Below, in pieces: positions 45,123-54,588 of a DNA stretch of 64,000 bases. The notes beneath the pieces were generated by a model. That model saw nothing but the letters and a program-made list of their open reading frames with translations, was not told the DNA's origin and ran no database searches. The DNA is from Aminipila sp032051575 (GTDB taxonomy: Bacteria; Bacillota; Clostridia; Peptostreptococcales; Anaerovoracaceae): the NCBI RefSeq assembly GCF_032051575.1, contig NZ_DAMBYD010000013.1, forward strand, positions 47,957 through 111,956, in the 5' to 3' direction. A program made the translations under genes and the position numbers. Position 1 is the first letter of the stretch. Every line of letters begins with the position of its first letter.

Positions 45123-45587
45123 TTATTTTATTTTATTCTTCATAACCATCTCATGCAATTTTTCCAAACCCTCAATAATAGTTTTTAATTCCTGTTCTGA
45201 AGCGCCGTTAAACAAATCTGTGAGAACTTGTTTTTTAATCTCAATCAAGTCACATTTTTCTAAAAAATCCGTTGATAGAAAAAGTCGTACGCTCCTACGG
45301 TCCTCTAAAGGAATCTCACGTGTAACATCCCCCTGGCTTACAAGCCGGTCAACTATACCAGAAACGGTACTTTTTGATAATGCCAATCTTTCACTTAACT
45401 CTTGAAGGTTAATTCCTGGGTTTTTATAAAGAATAAGAATTAAAAATAGCTGTGGTCCTGTGCATCCAAATTGTTTTGCTTTTTCAAATGAATACTCACT
45501 TAACTCTTTTTTTGTCGTTCTTAAAAGCCTCATAATAGTTTCAGAATAGCTAATCAATGATTGTTCTGAGTTATTATTTGTTCCCAC
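45123..45587 (-). CDS. MarR-family regulator
   Basis: A 154-residue winged-helix regulator: LQELSERLALSKSTVSGIVDRLVSQGDVTREIPLEDRRSVRLFLS is the MarR DNA-binding core. It is the last gene of the adaptor-adaptor-MFS-MarR operon and most likely represses it through the palindrome at 48698-48723, with the drug as inducer. Confidence 0.92.
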   Translation of the reverse strand: MGTNNNSEQSLISYSETIMRLLRTTKKELSEYSFEKAKQFGCTGPQLFLILILYKNPGINLQELSERLALSKSTVSGIVDRLVSQGDVTREIPLEDRRSVRLFLSTDFLEKCDLIEIKKQVLTDLFNGASEQELKTIIEGLEKLHEMVMKNKIK

Positions 45588-45597
45588 ACCTATTCTC

Positions 45598-47136
45598 CTA
45601 ACATTTAAAAATTTCTTTTTGACCTTGCGCTTTCATCATAAATACCAAAGCAATGGCAACTAGTACTGTTACAGCTGTAAAAGCAATGGTATAGTTAATG
45701 GCATCAAGATAAGCTTGTTTTTGTATAACTCCCGCAATAGCAGATATGGCAGACATTTGCGAATCTGCTGATGTCATACCAGAAGACATATATATTCCTT
45801 GTACTTGTTTTATTGTATCAGCAACAGCTTGATTTGACAAGGTCACGTTCTCTGCTAATCTAGAATAGTTATTATTCATTTTAGTAGTCATTAATGTTGC
45901 TACAATGGTTACACTTATTGAGCTGAATATGTTTCTAAGCGTATTGGTAAGTGCAGATGCTTTTCCTGTTAAATGAAGCGGTACAGCATTCATTCCTACC
46001 GCATTAATTGGCATCATAGCAAGCCCCAATCCAATTCCTCTTATAAAGGAAATTGTCATAATCGTTAAGTTTGATGTATCTGAACTTAAGTAAGTAAGAT
46101 GGTAAGAACCCCACAATAATATGAAAAGACCTGGTATTGTTACTACTTTTGCTCCAAACTTGTCGAATATAGCACCACTGATAGGCATGGTTATAGCAGC
46201 AGAAATAGCTGATGGCAGCATAATAATGCCGCATTGCATAGCCGATAAGCCTTTTACATTTTGAAGATATAATGGAAGTATATAACTTCCTCCCATCAAT
46301 GCCATAACCAAGACACAGCTAATAATCTGGCTTAGTCCATAATCATAAAGTTTTAATACCCTTAAATCCAATAATGGATTTGTGTGGGTGAGTTCATTTA
46401 TGACAAATAGAATTAAACTAAAAATCCCAATAGTAAGTAAAATAGGAAAATGAATTTCCTTCCAATTTATAGTAGACCACTTTCCTACTACATATAAAGT
46501 ACATACAATTCCCACAACAGAAGTAATAAATCCTATAATATCGAAATTTCCCTCATAGGGTTTCTTATCCGTCTCTCTAAGTAAAAAGCATGCAAAAATA
46601 ATTCCAAATATACCTATAGGCACGTTTATATAAAACAAAAGCCTCCAGTCTAAATTCGAGAGAATATATCCACCTAAAGTAGGACCCAGTGCCGGAGCGG
46701 CCATAGCAGCTACTCCCCAAATTCCTAAAGCTTTTCCTCTCTCTTCAACTGGAAAAATAGCATAAACAATAGACATTCCTACAGGACTCATAAGGCCCCC
46801 TCCTATTGCCTGTATCACACGGAAAACTATCATTGCACTGTTGCTCCATGCCATACCAGATAGTGCAGATCCCAGAGTGAACATAGAAAGTGCTATGACA
46901 TATAGCTTCTTTATTCCAATGGTATCACTTAAAAATCCAGTTAGAGGCACTACAGCACCCATAGCAAGAGAGTAAGCCGTAACCACCCAGGTTATATCCG
47001 ACAAAGTTACTCCAAAAACAGACATCATTTTAGGCAGGGCAAGATTAATCAGGCTGCTGCTTAAAACGCTCATAAAGGTTCCAATTAAAACTACAAACAG
47101 CGCAAGCCACTTATAAACGTCATCATGTTTATTCAC
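45598..47136 (-). CDS. EmrB/QacA-type MFS efflux transporter (DHA2, 14-span)
   Basis: A 512-residue transporter with about 14 spans. It carries motif C-like region PALGPTLGGYILSNLDWRLLFYINVPIGIFG and the DHA2 entry WVVTAYSLAMGAVVPLTGFLSDTIG. With two HlyD-type adaptors it would form an EmrAB-like proton-driven drug exporter. It lies 13 bases after the second adaptor and 10 before the MarR gene. Confidence 0.93.
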   Translation of the reverse strand: MNKHDDVYKWLALFVVLIGTFMSVLSSSLINLALPKMMSVFGVTLSDITWVVTAYSLAMGAVVPLTGFLSDTIGIKKLYVIALSMFTLGSALSGMAWSNSAMIVFRVIQAIGGGLMSPVGMSIVYAIFPVEERGKALGIWGVAAMAAPALGPTLGGYILSNLDWRLLFYINVPIGIFGIIFACFLLRETDKKPYEGNFDIIGFITSVVGIVCTLYVVGKWSTINWKEIHFPILLTIGIFSLILFVINELTHTNPLLDLRVLKLYDYGLSQIISCVLVMALMGGSYILPLYLQNVKGLSAMQCGIIMLPSAISAAITMPISGAIFDKFGAKVVTIPGLFILLWGSYHLTYLSSDTSNLTIMTISFIRGIGLGLAMMPINAVGMNAVPLHLTGKASALTNTLRNIFSSISVTIVATLMTTKMNNNYSRLAENVTLSNQAVADTIKQVQGIYMSSGMTSADSQMSAISAIAGVIQKQAYLDAINYTIAFTAVTVLVAIALVFMMKAQGQKEIFKC

Positions 47137-47149
47137 TTGAACCCACCTC

Positions 47150-47809
47150 TTATCTAATATGAATCTTTACTACTGCATTTGTTCCAAGTAATAATCCGTT
47201 ACAATTTTGTTTATCTTCAAATACTATTTTTACTGGCACTCTCTGCACTACTTTCGTAAATGTACCACTGGTTGATCCAGATAAAAGAGAAAAGGCTGAA
47301 TTTGCGGCTTTTCCTACGGATTGGATTTTTCCATACATTTTATGACCATCAAATTCATCCACCGTAATTTCTACCCTTTGCCCAATTTTAAGCTTTGCAA
47401 GGTCATTTTCCTCTATATTGGCATTTATGTAAAGTTTAGCAGGGTCTACCATCATAATAAGGGTTTGCCCGGTTGATACCAGTTCTCCCGGTGTAACCTG
47501 CTTTTTTAAAACAAATCCGGAAATGGGAGCTCTTATTACAGACTGCTCTAAATTGGTGTCAGATAAGGTCCCCATTTCTTGACGTCCAATGATTTGATCT
47601 TTCTCTAAACTTTGTCCCTCTTCTACATCAAGTTCCAATAACTTCCCTGTCATTTGTGGGGAAACCTTTACAATATCCCCTGCAACCTTTGCATCTTCTG
47701 TGGTTACATAATAATTACTTTCATACCAGTAATAAGCGCCGATGCTACTTAAAACAACCAGCATCACAGCAACTACAGATAACATTAATACTTTTCTTTT
47801 TGATTCCAT
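47150..47809 (-). CDS. EmrA/HlyD-type adaptor, second of the operon
   Basis: A 219-residue secreted adaptor with an N-terminal anchor (VLMLSVVAVMLVVLSSIGAYYWYESNYYVTTEDAKV). The lipoyl half MTGKLLELDVEEGQSLEKDQIIG and RAPISGFVLKKQVTPGELV are joined without the long coiled coil. Such short adaptors probably contact the transporter directly. Confidence 0.88.
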   Translation of the reverse strand: MESKRKVLMLSVVAVMLVVLSSIGAYYWYESNYYVTTEDAKVAGDIVKVSPQMTGKLLELDVEEGQSLEKDQIIGRQEMGTLSDTNLEQSVIRAPISGFVLKKQVTPGELVSTGQTLIMMVDPAKLYINANIEENDLAKLKIGQRVEITVDEFDGHKMYGKIQSVGKAANSAFSLLSGSTSGTFTKVVQRVPVKIVFEDKQNCNGLLLGTNAVVKIHIR

Positions 47810-47824
47810 TTTGTATCACCAGCC

Positions 47825-48673
47825 TTATTTCTTTACTGCTATTTCTGCAAACATACCAACCTTAACAGCTGAATCATTCTCTAGCATATTCACCCTAACC
47901 AGAATGTTTTTATTTTGAGCATCTACTACAGGGTCAACCAAAGAAATTTCACCATTAAAAGTCTTATCTGGAATTTCTGATATCCGTATAATTACTTTCT
48001 GCCCCTGCTGAACTTCTCCTGATAATCTTGCAGGCAAATATGCACTTATATACGTCTTATCTGAATTTACTATGCTCATTAAGGTTGATCCTGCCGTTGC
48101 TACTTCTCCTAAGTTTATATTTTTAGCAGTCACAGTTCCTGAAACAGGTGAGACGATTACTCCATTTGAAGAAGTTGCATTTACTACATCTAATCCAGAC
48201 TGCGCCTGCTTTATCTGTGCCTTTACCGTATTTAGTTGTTTCTCCGCATTCTCAAGAGCCTCTTTTGCCACAGCTCCCGCCTGATATAGCTGCAATGTTC
48301 TATCGTAGCTACTCTGCGCATTTTTTAAATTTACACTTGCTATATCTATAGCAGATTGTGCCTGATTTACTTGTGCAGGTACCTCTTGCATATCAATTCT
48401 TGCCAGTACGTCTCCTTTTTTTACAAAAGATCCAACGTCCACATTCAACTCAGCGATTTTTCCTGAACTTTTTATTGATACATCTGCACTTTCCATTGCT
48501 TCAACTTTTCCAGCCATAATATACGAGGGTCCACCTGACTCCTGATTAGAATATACATCCTGATTATTAATGGACTGACCAGCACTTGAATTTTTTACGC
48601 CCATAAACACCAATAAACCTATAAATAAAATAGCCAATACCACTGCCACAGTAATTTTTTTATGTTTTTTCAT
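47825..48673 (-). CDS. HlyD-type adaptor, first gene of the MFS efflux operon
   Basis: A 282-residue adaptor with a signal anchor (ITVAVVLAILFIGLLVFMGV). The lipoyl half NVDVGSFVKKGDVLARID is followed by a coiled-coil hairpin (about residues 90-140) and VSPVSGTVTAKNINLGEVA. It ends 15 bases before the second adaptor. Presence of two adaptors in one MFS operon is notable. Confidence 0.88.
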   Translation of the reverse strand: MKKHKKITVAVVLAILFIGLLVFMGVKNSSAGQSINNQDVYSNQESGGPSYIMAGKVEAMESADVSIKSSGKIAELNVDVGSFVKKGDVLARIDMQEVPAQVNQAQSAIDIASVNLKNAQSSYDRTLQLYQAGAVAKEALENAEKQLNTVKAQIKQAQSGLDVVNATSSNGVIVSPVSGTVTAKNINLGEVATAGSTLMSIVNSDKTYISAYLPARLSGEVQQGQKVIIRISEIPDKTFNGEISLVDPVVDAQNKNILVRVNMLENDSAVKVGMFAEIAVKK

Positions 48674-48697
48674 TTCTACACCTTCCTATGAAATTTT

Positions 48698-48729
48698 AGA
48701 ACAGTTCGCTTTCGAACTGTTCTTGTCAA
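48698..48729 (-). promoter_or_regulatory. MarR operator overlapping the -35 of the efflux operon
   Basis: AGAACAGTTCG and CGAACTGTTCT form a perfect 11-bp inverted repeat around four bases (48698-48723), touching a minus-strand TTGACA (48724-48729). No good -10 is seen at 17 bases, so the exact start is unclear. Location and symmetry fit a MarR binding site. Confidence 0.75.
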
Positions 48730-48764
48730 TACTAAAACAAATTATGGAAAAAGTCAATAATAAA

Positions 48765-48792
48765 AATAAAAAAAGAGGGATTAAATCCCTCT
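48765..48792 (-). terminator. Terminator after the DUF4127-SLH gene
   Basis: On the minus strand AAGAGGGA and TCCCTCTT form a tight stem followed by TTTTTTATTTTTATTATT, about 120 bases past the stop codon. Confidence 0.85.
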
Positions 48793-48914
48793 TAACCTTT
48801 TATGGCATAACCCTATTTATATCTCTTGGAAACAGAGTTGATAATCTCACATTTTTCTGGTTTAGCAACTTGCTTGTAAACCGTTCATATAACAATTTTT
48901 CTTCCTCTGGCGCT

Positions 48915-51407
48915 CTATTCTAACTCTGTAAAACGCTTCAATACTGCTGCAACTTCTGCACGGGTTGCTACAGTATTAGGTGAAACCTTAGTACCGTTAC
49001 TGGTTCCTGTTATGATACCTACGCTGCATGCCCAGTCAAACCCATCCCGTAGTTCAGGCGAAATTGCAAAAACATCAGCATAATTGTAAATTCCAGGGTA
49101 TTTACCTTTCGTCACATCCATTTCTTTGTATTTTGCATATTTCCATAACATGTCAGTCAGTTGTTCACGGGTTACCGAATCATTAGGTGCAAATTTTTCA
49201 TTACTATTCTTTAAAACAATTCCATTTGATAAAGCCCATTCCACCGCTGACTTATACCAGCTATTCCCTACATCTGCTGGTATTTCATAATCACCCGTTA
49301 CCGCTGGCGTTCCTGCCATTTTGTAAAGCGTATACACCAGCATTGCACGAGTCATAGGAGTCTTTGGCTGGAAGGTATTGCTGCTGGTGCCATTCATTAT
49401 TCCCTTTTCATATGCATACATTACATAATCAAAATACCATGCAGTTGAAGGCACATCAACAAATAGTGAATTTGCCTTGCCTGCCTCCATACTCAGTGTA
49501 TTTGTAAAGAAATTAGGCAGCATATTAGTAGCAAACTTTACAGAACCTGTATCTTTATCATAAGTACAAGGCATCTTCTGAAGCTTTCCGGATTGATCCA
49601 GATAATAAAGGTTAAGTGAGTATGTCAATTGCCCTTCAGATGGGGTATATGGCATATTAATATTCATAGAATCTTTAAAGCCTTTTAATGTTACATCGCT
49701 TAATTTTACACCTATATCAAATCTAATTTCATACGTTCTAAAGAAAGGTGCTGAATAATGATTCAGATTAATTTTACCGATAATACCGCATTCTCCCCCA
49801 AGGCCTTTAAAATACCTACAATCTGTAAGATTATCAATGATGTCATTTACTGTGACATTATACTCTGAAGTTTTCAGCATATTTTCTAAATATGCATTTA
49901 TTGTTTTTATCTGTTCATCACTTTGATAAAAATTGCTGGTAGACCATCCCTTTGAAGTTAGATAGTCATTGAATAAAGTTTTTCCTCCCCCTCGGATATA
50001 ACTGATATCCTTTTCATAGGAAAAAATTAGTCCTTTTAAAAATGCAATATCGGCTTTATCACTGCTATTATCTCTACTATGTAAATATAAGTAACGAGAA
50101 ATGCCGTTGCAAAGTGATATTCCTATGGAATTACCTACTGTTCCCCAGCTGCTGTAAGAAAGCAGCATGCTCATTTCACATTCTCTAATCATTCTGTATT
50201 CAAGGTTGCCGCTATATGCGCTTGGGGCTGAATTAATCACTATAGTTGGAATTCCCTTGGAAATATTGTTATTTATATAATCAATCATCTTGTTTATGTA
50301 CTTTGAATTTAAAGTTGCCGTAGATGGAGAAGTTAAAACCACTATTTCCATATCGGCTTTTTCTTTATCTACCAGATTTACCCCAATACTTTTTAGATGT
50401 TTTTCAACATTCTCTTTTACCGTCTCCATATCATAAACTGAACCAGATCCAGAGCCTTCCGTATTTCCAAAATATACAGCTGATGCATTCACGTTATATC
50501 CATAATAATCAATCATTAGATTTAGTACAGCCATCATTCCCAACTCATCTGCCCCAGAATAAATTAGTCCTCGATTGCCCAATTTTTTCTGAATAAAGTT
50601 AACCTCATTGGTCTGTATGGTATTTTGAGGATTGGAATCATCAATACCAATGAAATATTTTATTTTCCCAGAAGGATCCACTGATAGCATGTAGTCTATT
50701 AGACTTAGTTTTCTTTCACGGGTTTTTAGAGAATTGCTTACCTCTGTAGCATACTTTGGATCTACAGTAATTTTTCTGCCATTTTCATCTCTTTTATAAT
50801 CTGACACAATATTTTTTATAGTTAGATTTTTGTCCGTCAGTACATACCTAGGTGTAAGATTATATTGACGCAGATAATTATAAGTTTCTATTGTCGCCCC
50901 TTGATAACCCACAGTGCAAGATGCCAGGCGGGTAACTGTATCAACTATATAAACATGGTTATTCTGTGAAAGTTTGATAATAGCATCTATCATCTTATTC
51001 TCTTCATAACACTTGGTATTGTAGAGTGTTCGAGAATTTACTAGTCCTCCCGAAAGAAGCTGGTCAAGAGAAATTACAAAGTAATCAGTTTTCTTATCCA
51101 TCTCCAGTATCCATTCTAGTAATTTTCCACTATCGCCATATGCTGTTCCATTTGAGTTAAGAGGCTGTCCATCCAGTCTGGTAGCATATAAATCTTCATT
51201 GGGCATCATAACATTAAATCCTGCCGACTCTGCTTCATAAATGACTCGATCCACATTTACTGGTCTGTTGTCTAGAGGCACATACGCTAAAATTGGTTCT
51301 GTTTCATTTGATTTTGCTGTATCTGCCAATGCATTTATGGTAACCCCCTGTACCATTGTTATTACCATTGAAATACAAAGTAATAAGCTCAAAATTTTTC
51401 TACTCAT
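48915..51407 (-). CDS. Surface protein: DUF4127 domain plus three S-layer homology domains
   Basis: An 830-residue exported protein. The signal peptide (LSLLLCISMVITMVQGVTINALA) precedes a DUF4127 domain covering about residues 35-530: ILAYVPLDNRPVNVDRVIYEAE, then YFVISLDQLLSGGLVNSR. DUF4127 function is unknown. The last 190 residues are three SLH repeats (DVPSTAWYFDYVMYAYEKGIMNGTS, SWYKSAVEWALSNGIV, LRDGFDWACSVGIITGTS) that bind wall polysaccharide. It is therefore held at the cell surface. It stands alone. Confidence 0.9.
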   Translation of the reverse strand: MSRKILSLLLCISMVITMVQGVTINALADTAKSNETEPILAYVPLDNRPVNVDRVIYEAESAGFNVMMPNEDLYATRLDGQPLNSNGTAYGDSGKLLEWILEMDKKTDYFVISLDQLLSGGLVNSRTLYNTKCYEENKMIDAIIKLSQNNHVYIVDTVTRLASCTVGYQGATIETYNYLRQYNLTPRYVLTDKNLTIKNIVSDYKRDENGRKITVDPKYATEVSNSLKTRERKLSLIDYMLSVDPSGKIKYFIGIDDSNPQNTIQTNEVNFIQKKLGNRGLIYSGADELGMMAVLNLMIDYYGYNVNASAVYFGNTEGSGSGSVYDMETVKENVEKHLKSIGVNLVDKEKADMEIVVLTSPSTATLNSKYINKMIDYINNNISKGIPTIVINSAPSAYSGNLEYRMIRECEMSMLLSYSSWGTVGNSIGISLCNGISRYLYLHSRDNSSDKADIAFLKGLIFSYEKDISYIRGGGKTLFNDYLTSKGWSTSNFYQSDEQIKTINAYLENMLKTSEYNVTVNDIIDNLTDCRYFKGLGGECGIIGKINLNHYSAPFFRTYEIRFDIGVKLSDVTLKGFKDSMNINMPYTPSEGQLTYSLNLYYLDQSGKLQKMPCTYDKDTGSVKFATNMLPNFFTNTLSMEAGKANSLFVDVPSTAWYFDYVMYAYEKGIMNGTSSNTFQPKTPMTRAMLVYTLYKMAGTPAVTGDYEIPADVGNSWYKSAVEWALSNGIVLKNSNEKFAPNDSVTREQLTDMLWKYAKYKEMDVTKGKYPGIYNYADVFAISPELRDGFDWACSVGIITGTSNGTKVSPNTVATRAEVAAVLKRFTELE

Positions 51408-51436
51408 TTTCTCTTTCCCTTCTGTTAAATAAAATA

Positions 51437-51988
51437 TCAGTCTCTGTTTTTTATTTGTGCTATAATCGGCTCAGTGGCTGCCTTATCTGTAAAATCAACC
51501 CTTTTGCCATAAGTTTCTAGCATCTGTTTATCTTCCTCATTTAGTAATGCTGGGTCTTTTTTCATTAATTGATGCTTTAACATAGCCATCATAATTTTAT
51601 GAACAGTGTTAAGTTTTCTATAATCTATCCCCCCACGCAGATGAAAAAACTCAATGTTTTTTTGCTCCTCAGCAGTAAAAGCTTTATCAATGCTTTTACG
51701 TAAGCCCTTAAGATTTTCCTGATCTTTTGGATCAGCAAGTCCACAGGTAAATACAATCAGTTTCTTATCTTTTAACAGATTAAAATTATCTTTGATAATG
51801 GATATCCCTTTAATGCCCCCCGCATAGAGAGCACCGCCAAAAATAATAATTTCATAGTTATTTAAGATTTTTTTCTGTTTGATTTCTTCTTTCTCATATA
51901 GGTCTGCATTTAGTTCTTCCGCAATCCATTCTGCATACTTTTTGGTCGTACCATAATGAGACTGATAAATTACAACAATTCTATTCAT
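51437..51988 (-). CDS. Flavodoxin-domain protein
   Basis: A 183-residue protein starting RIVVIYQSHYGTTKKYAEWIAEEL, the flavodoxin phosphate-binding loop, with EIIIFGGALYAGGIKG further on. The C-terminal GGIDYRKLNTVHKIMMAMLKHQL resembles protoporphyrinogen oxidase HemG-type flavodoxins. It probably binds FMN and shuttles electrons; its partner is unknown. Confidence 0.85.
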   Translation of the reverse strand: MNRIVVIYQSHYGTTKKYAEWIAEELNADLYEKEEIKQKKILNNYEIIIFGGALYAGGIKGISIIKDNFNLLKDKKLIVFTCGLADPKDQENLKGLRKSIDKAFTAEEQKNIEFFHLRGGIDYRKLNTVHKIMMAMLKHQLMKKDPALLNEEDKQMLETYGKRVDFTDKAATEPIIAQIKNRD

Positions 51989-52131
51989 AAGCTTCTCCTA
52001 TCCCATTCATTATAAAGGAATTTAAAAATTTATTTGGGACATAATTACTATTATACATTAATATGCCTTTACATACAAAAATAAATTAATAGAAAAAATC
52101 CTCTTTGAGGATTCTTAAGCGGGGTTATATT

Positions 52132-53133
52132 ATGAATACAATATTTGATGAAGTCTACTACGAACCAAATTCACTTACTTATCCTTTAGGGCAAATGCTA
52201 CAAAATAAATATTCCAGCATTCCATGGATTCCTATAGATAGTCATAATAACATACCCCAACTTCGTAAAGCTGAAAACAAAGAATTTACCACTCTTAAGC
52301 GCCACTTAATTATAGGGGTACGTAAAACCCATAAATATGTAGCAAATCACAAGGTATCTGATTATCTAGTCCCCTATACCTCATCTGGATGTAGTGCCAT
52401 GTGCCTGTATTGCTATTTAGTCTGTAACTATAACAAGTGTTCCTATCTACGGCTATTTGTTAATAGGGAACAGATGCTGGATAAGCTAATAAAAACATCC
52501 AACTTGTCTGAGCGATCATTGACCTTTGAAATTGGCAGTAACAGCGATCTTATCCTTGAAAATACAATTACAGATAACCTTGTGTGGACAATTGAACGCT
52601 TTGCAAAAGAAGGAAAAGGGTATTTAACATTCCCTACCAAGTTTGATATGGTAGAGCCGTTGCTTAAACTGGATCATCAAGGCAGAACAATATTTCGGAT
52701 GAGTGTGAATCCACCAGAAATTATCCGCCGCATAGAGCTGGGAACCTCTTCTTTAGAAAACCGAATCCTTGCTATTAATTCTATGTGTGATGCCGGATAC
52801 CCCATTGGTCTTTTACTTGCGCCTGTTATTCTTATTCCTGACTGGAAACAGTATTATTCAGATTTGATTGATCAACTTGCAGATAAGCTAAGTCTTAAGG
52901 TTAAGGAAACAGCTTTTTTAGAAATTATATTTATGACTTACAGCTTTGTTCAGAATGCTATTAATACTGAAGCATTTCCAGGTGCGGTCACACTATATGA
53001 TAAAAATATCATGACTGGACGTGGACGAGGCAAATACTGTTATCGTGACTTGCTTAGAGTAGACGGGGAAGCTTTTTTGCGTGAACAGCTAGATAAAAAA
53101 TTACCTGGAATGAAAATTCTTTATGTGGTTTGA
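52132..53133 (+). CDS. splB: Spore photoproduct lyase-like radical SAM enzyme
   Basis: A 333-residue radical SAM protein that should repair thymine photoproducts in germinating spores. The cluster motif is CSAMCLYC (C87, C91, C94). SplB-type sequence follows: KGYLTFPTKFDMVEPLLKLDHQGRTIFRMSVNPP and AGYPIGLLLAPVI. At the place where SplB has its catalytic cysteine (FEAACTSD type), this protein reads FEIGSNSD, so that cysteine is absent. Extra cysteines C98 and C103 lie just after the cluster. The ATG at 52132 is chosen over an upstream TTG without ribosome site. SplB genes are normally forespore-specific. Confidence 0.85.
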   Translation: MNTIFDEVYYEPNSLTYPLGQMLQNKYSSIPWIPIDSHNNIPQLRKAENKEFTTLKRHLIIGVRKTHKYVANHKVSDYLVPYTSSGCSAMCLYCYLVCNYNKCSYLRLFVNREQMLDKLIKTSNLSERSLTFEIGSNSDLILENTITDNLVWTIERFAKEGKGYLTFPTKFDMVEPLLKLDHQGRTIFRMSVNPPEIIRRIELGTSSLENRILAINSMCDAGYPIGLLLAPVILIPDWKQYYSDLIDQLADKLSLKVKETAFLEIIFMTYSFVQNAINTEAFPGAVTLYDKNIMTGRGRGKYCYRDLLRVDGEAFLREQLDKKLPGMKILYVV

Positions 53134-53153
53134 TATAGGATTATATTAATGAA

Positions 53154-53208
53154 AAATAACCCTGCGGACTAAGCACTTATTTCTAGTATCTATTCCACAG
53201 GTTTTTTT
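53154..53208. terminator. Terminator between splB and the sulfhydrylase gene
   Basis: AACCCTGCGGA pairs, with one bulge, with TTCCACAGGTT, followed by TTTTTTT on the plus strand and by TTATTTTTC on the minus strand; it serves both convergent genes. Confidence 0.65.
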
Positions 53209-53227
53209 AATCCACCTACTATTTTTT

Positions 53228-54535
53228 TTACTGTACGGTTTTAAAAGCTTCTTCTAAATCCTCAATAATATCATTAATATTCTCCGTCCCAATTGATAGA
53301 CGAATGGTATTAGGTTTAATTCCTGAACCAAGAAGTTCTTCTGCTGTCATCTGAGAATGAGTTGTTGATGCTGGGTGTATAACAAGTGACTTAACATCTG
53401 CAACATTAGCTAGAAGTGAGAACAACTCCAGCTGATCAATAAAGTCTTTCGCCTTCTGTGCATCGCCCTTAATCTCAAATGTAAAGATAGATCCGCCCCC
53501 ATTTGGAAAATACTTGGCATATAATGCTTTCTGTTCTGCATCATCTGTCACGGAAGGATGATGAATCTTCTCAACCTGAGGGTGATTATTAAGATATTCT
53601 ACAACCTTCAATGCATTTTCAACGTGTCTCTCAACTCTTAGTGACAAGGTTTCAAGTCCCTGAAGGAAGAAAAATGCATGGAATGGTGAAAGTGTTGCAC
53701 CTGTGTCCCTTAAAAGAATCGCGCGAATCTTTGTAATATATGCAGCAGCGCCAACTGCCTTTGTAAAGCTGATTCCATGATAACTTGGATTTGGCTCTGT
53801 CAGTGAAGCAAATTTTCCGCTTGCTTCCCAGTCAAACTTGCCACTGTCTATAATTACACCACCAATTGTTGTGCCGTGTCCACCAATGAATTTTGTTGCC
53901 GAATGAACCACAATATCGGCACCATATTCAATAGGTCTCACAAGGTAAGGAGTGGCAAATGTGCTGTCTACAATCAAAGGGATCTTATGTGCATGTGCAA
54001 TAGTTGCAATTTTTTCAATGTCCACAACGTCTGAATTTGGATTTCCAAGTGTTTCAATTAATATTGCTTTTGTGTTGTCTTGAATTGCACTCTTAACCTC
54101 TTCATAATTGAAGATATCTACAAATGTTGTTGTAACGCCCAATGTTGGGAATGTATGCTCTAAGAAATTAAATGTTCCACCATAGATGTTCTTTGCTGCT
54201 ACAATATGGTCTCCTACCTGTGCCAGGTTTTCCAATGCATAAGTGATAGCTGCCGCTCCAGATGCAACTGCAAGTGCTGCAATACCACCTTCCAATGCTG
54301 CAATTCTCTGTTCAAACACATTTTGAGTAGGGTTAGTAAGTCTTCCATAAATGTTTCCTGCATCCGTAAGTCCAAATCTTGCTGCTGCATGGTCACTGTT
54401 ATGAAAAACATAGGATGATGTCTGGTAAATTGGAACTGCTCTTGCATCTGTAACTGAATCAGCCTGTTCTTGTCCTACGTGTAACTGTAATGTCTCAAAT
54501 CTAAAATTTCTTTTTTCTCTTGTTAATTTGCTCAT
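53228..54535 (-). CDS. O-acetylhomoserine sulfhydrylase (Cys/Met metabolism PLP enzyme)
   Basis: A 435-residue fold-type-I PLP enzyme. It starts FRFETLQLHVGQEQADSVTDARAVPIYQTSSYVF, shows NIYGRLTNPTQNVFEQRIAALEGG and the Schiff-base lysine K215 in VVHSATKFIGGHGTT. Length and sequence fit O-acetylhomoserine (thiol) lyases, which make homocysteine from O-acetylhomoserine and sulfide for methionine. GAGGT precedes the ATG. A 24-codon leader ORF with a CC pair lies 53 bases upstream, behind a promoter carrying the LysR-type box. Confidence 0.92.
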   Translation of the reverse strand: MSKLTREKRNFRFETLQLHVGQEQADSVTDARAVPIYQTSSYVFHNSDHAAARFGLTDAGNIYGRLTNPTQNVFEQRIAALEGGIAALAVASGAAAITYALENLAQVGDHIVAAKNIYGGTFNFLEHTFPTLGVTTTFVDIFNYEEVKSAIQDNTKAILIETLGNPNSDVVDIEKIATIAHAHKIPLIVDSTFATPYLVRPIEYGADIVVHSATKFIGGHGTTIGGVIIDSGKFDWEASGKFASLTEPNPSYHGISFTKAVGAAAYITKIRAILLRDTGATLSPFHAFFFLQGLETLSLRVERHVENALKVVEYLNNHPQVEKIHHPSVTDDAEQKALYAKYFPNGGGSIFTFEIKGDAQKAKDFIDQLELFSLLANVADVKSLVIHPASTTHSQMTAEELLGSGIKPNTIRLSIGTENINDIIEDLEEAFKTVQ

Positions 54536-54588
54536 AATATTTACCTCACTTTTCTATTCTATTTTATATAGGGAATTACATTTATTCA

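Noticed and set aside
52096..52113. Hairpin AATCCTC-TTT-GAGGATT before splB
   Set aside because: No transcript that it would terminate is evident; left as a possible 5' leader stem-loop without function assigned.
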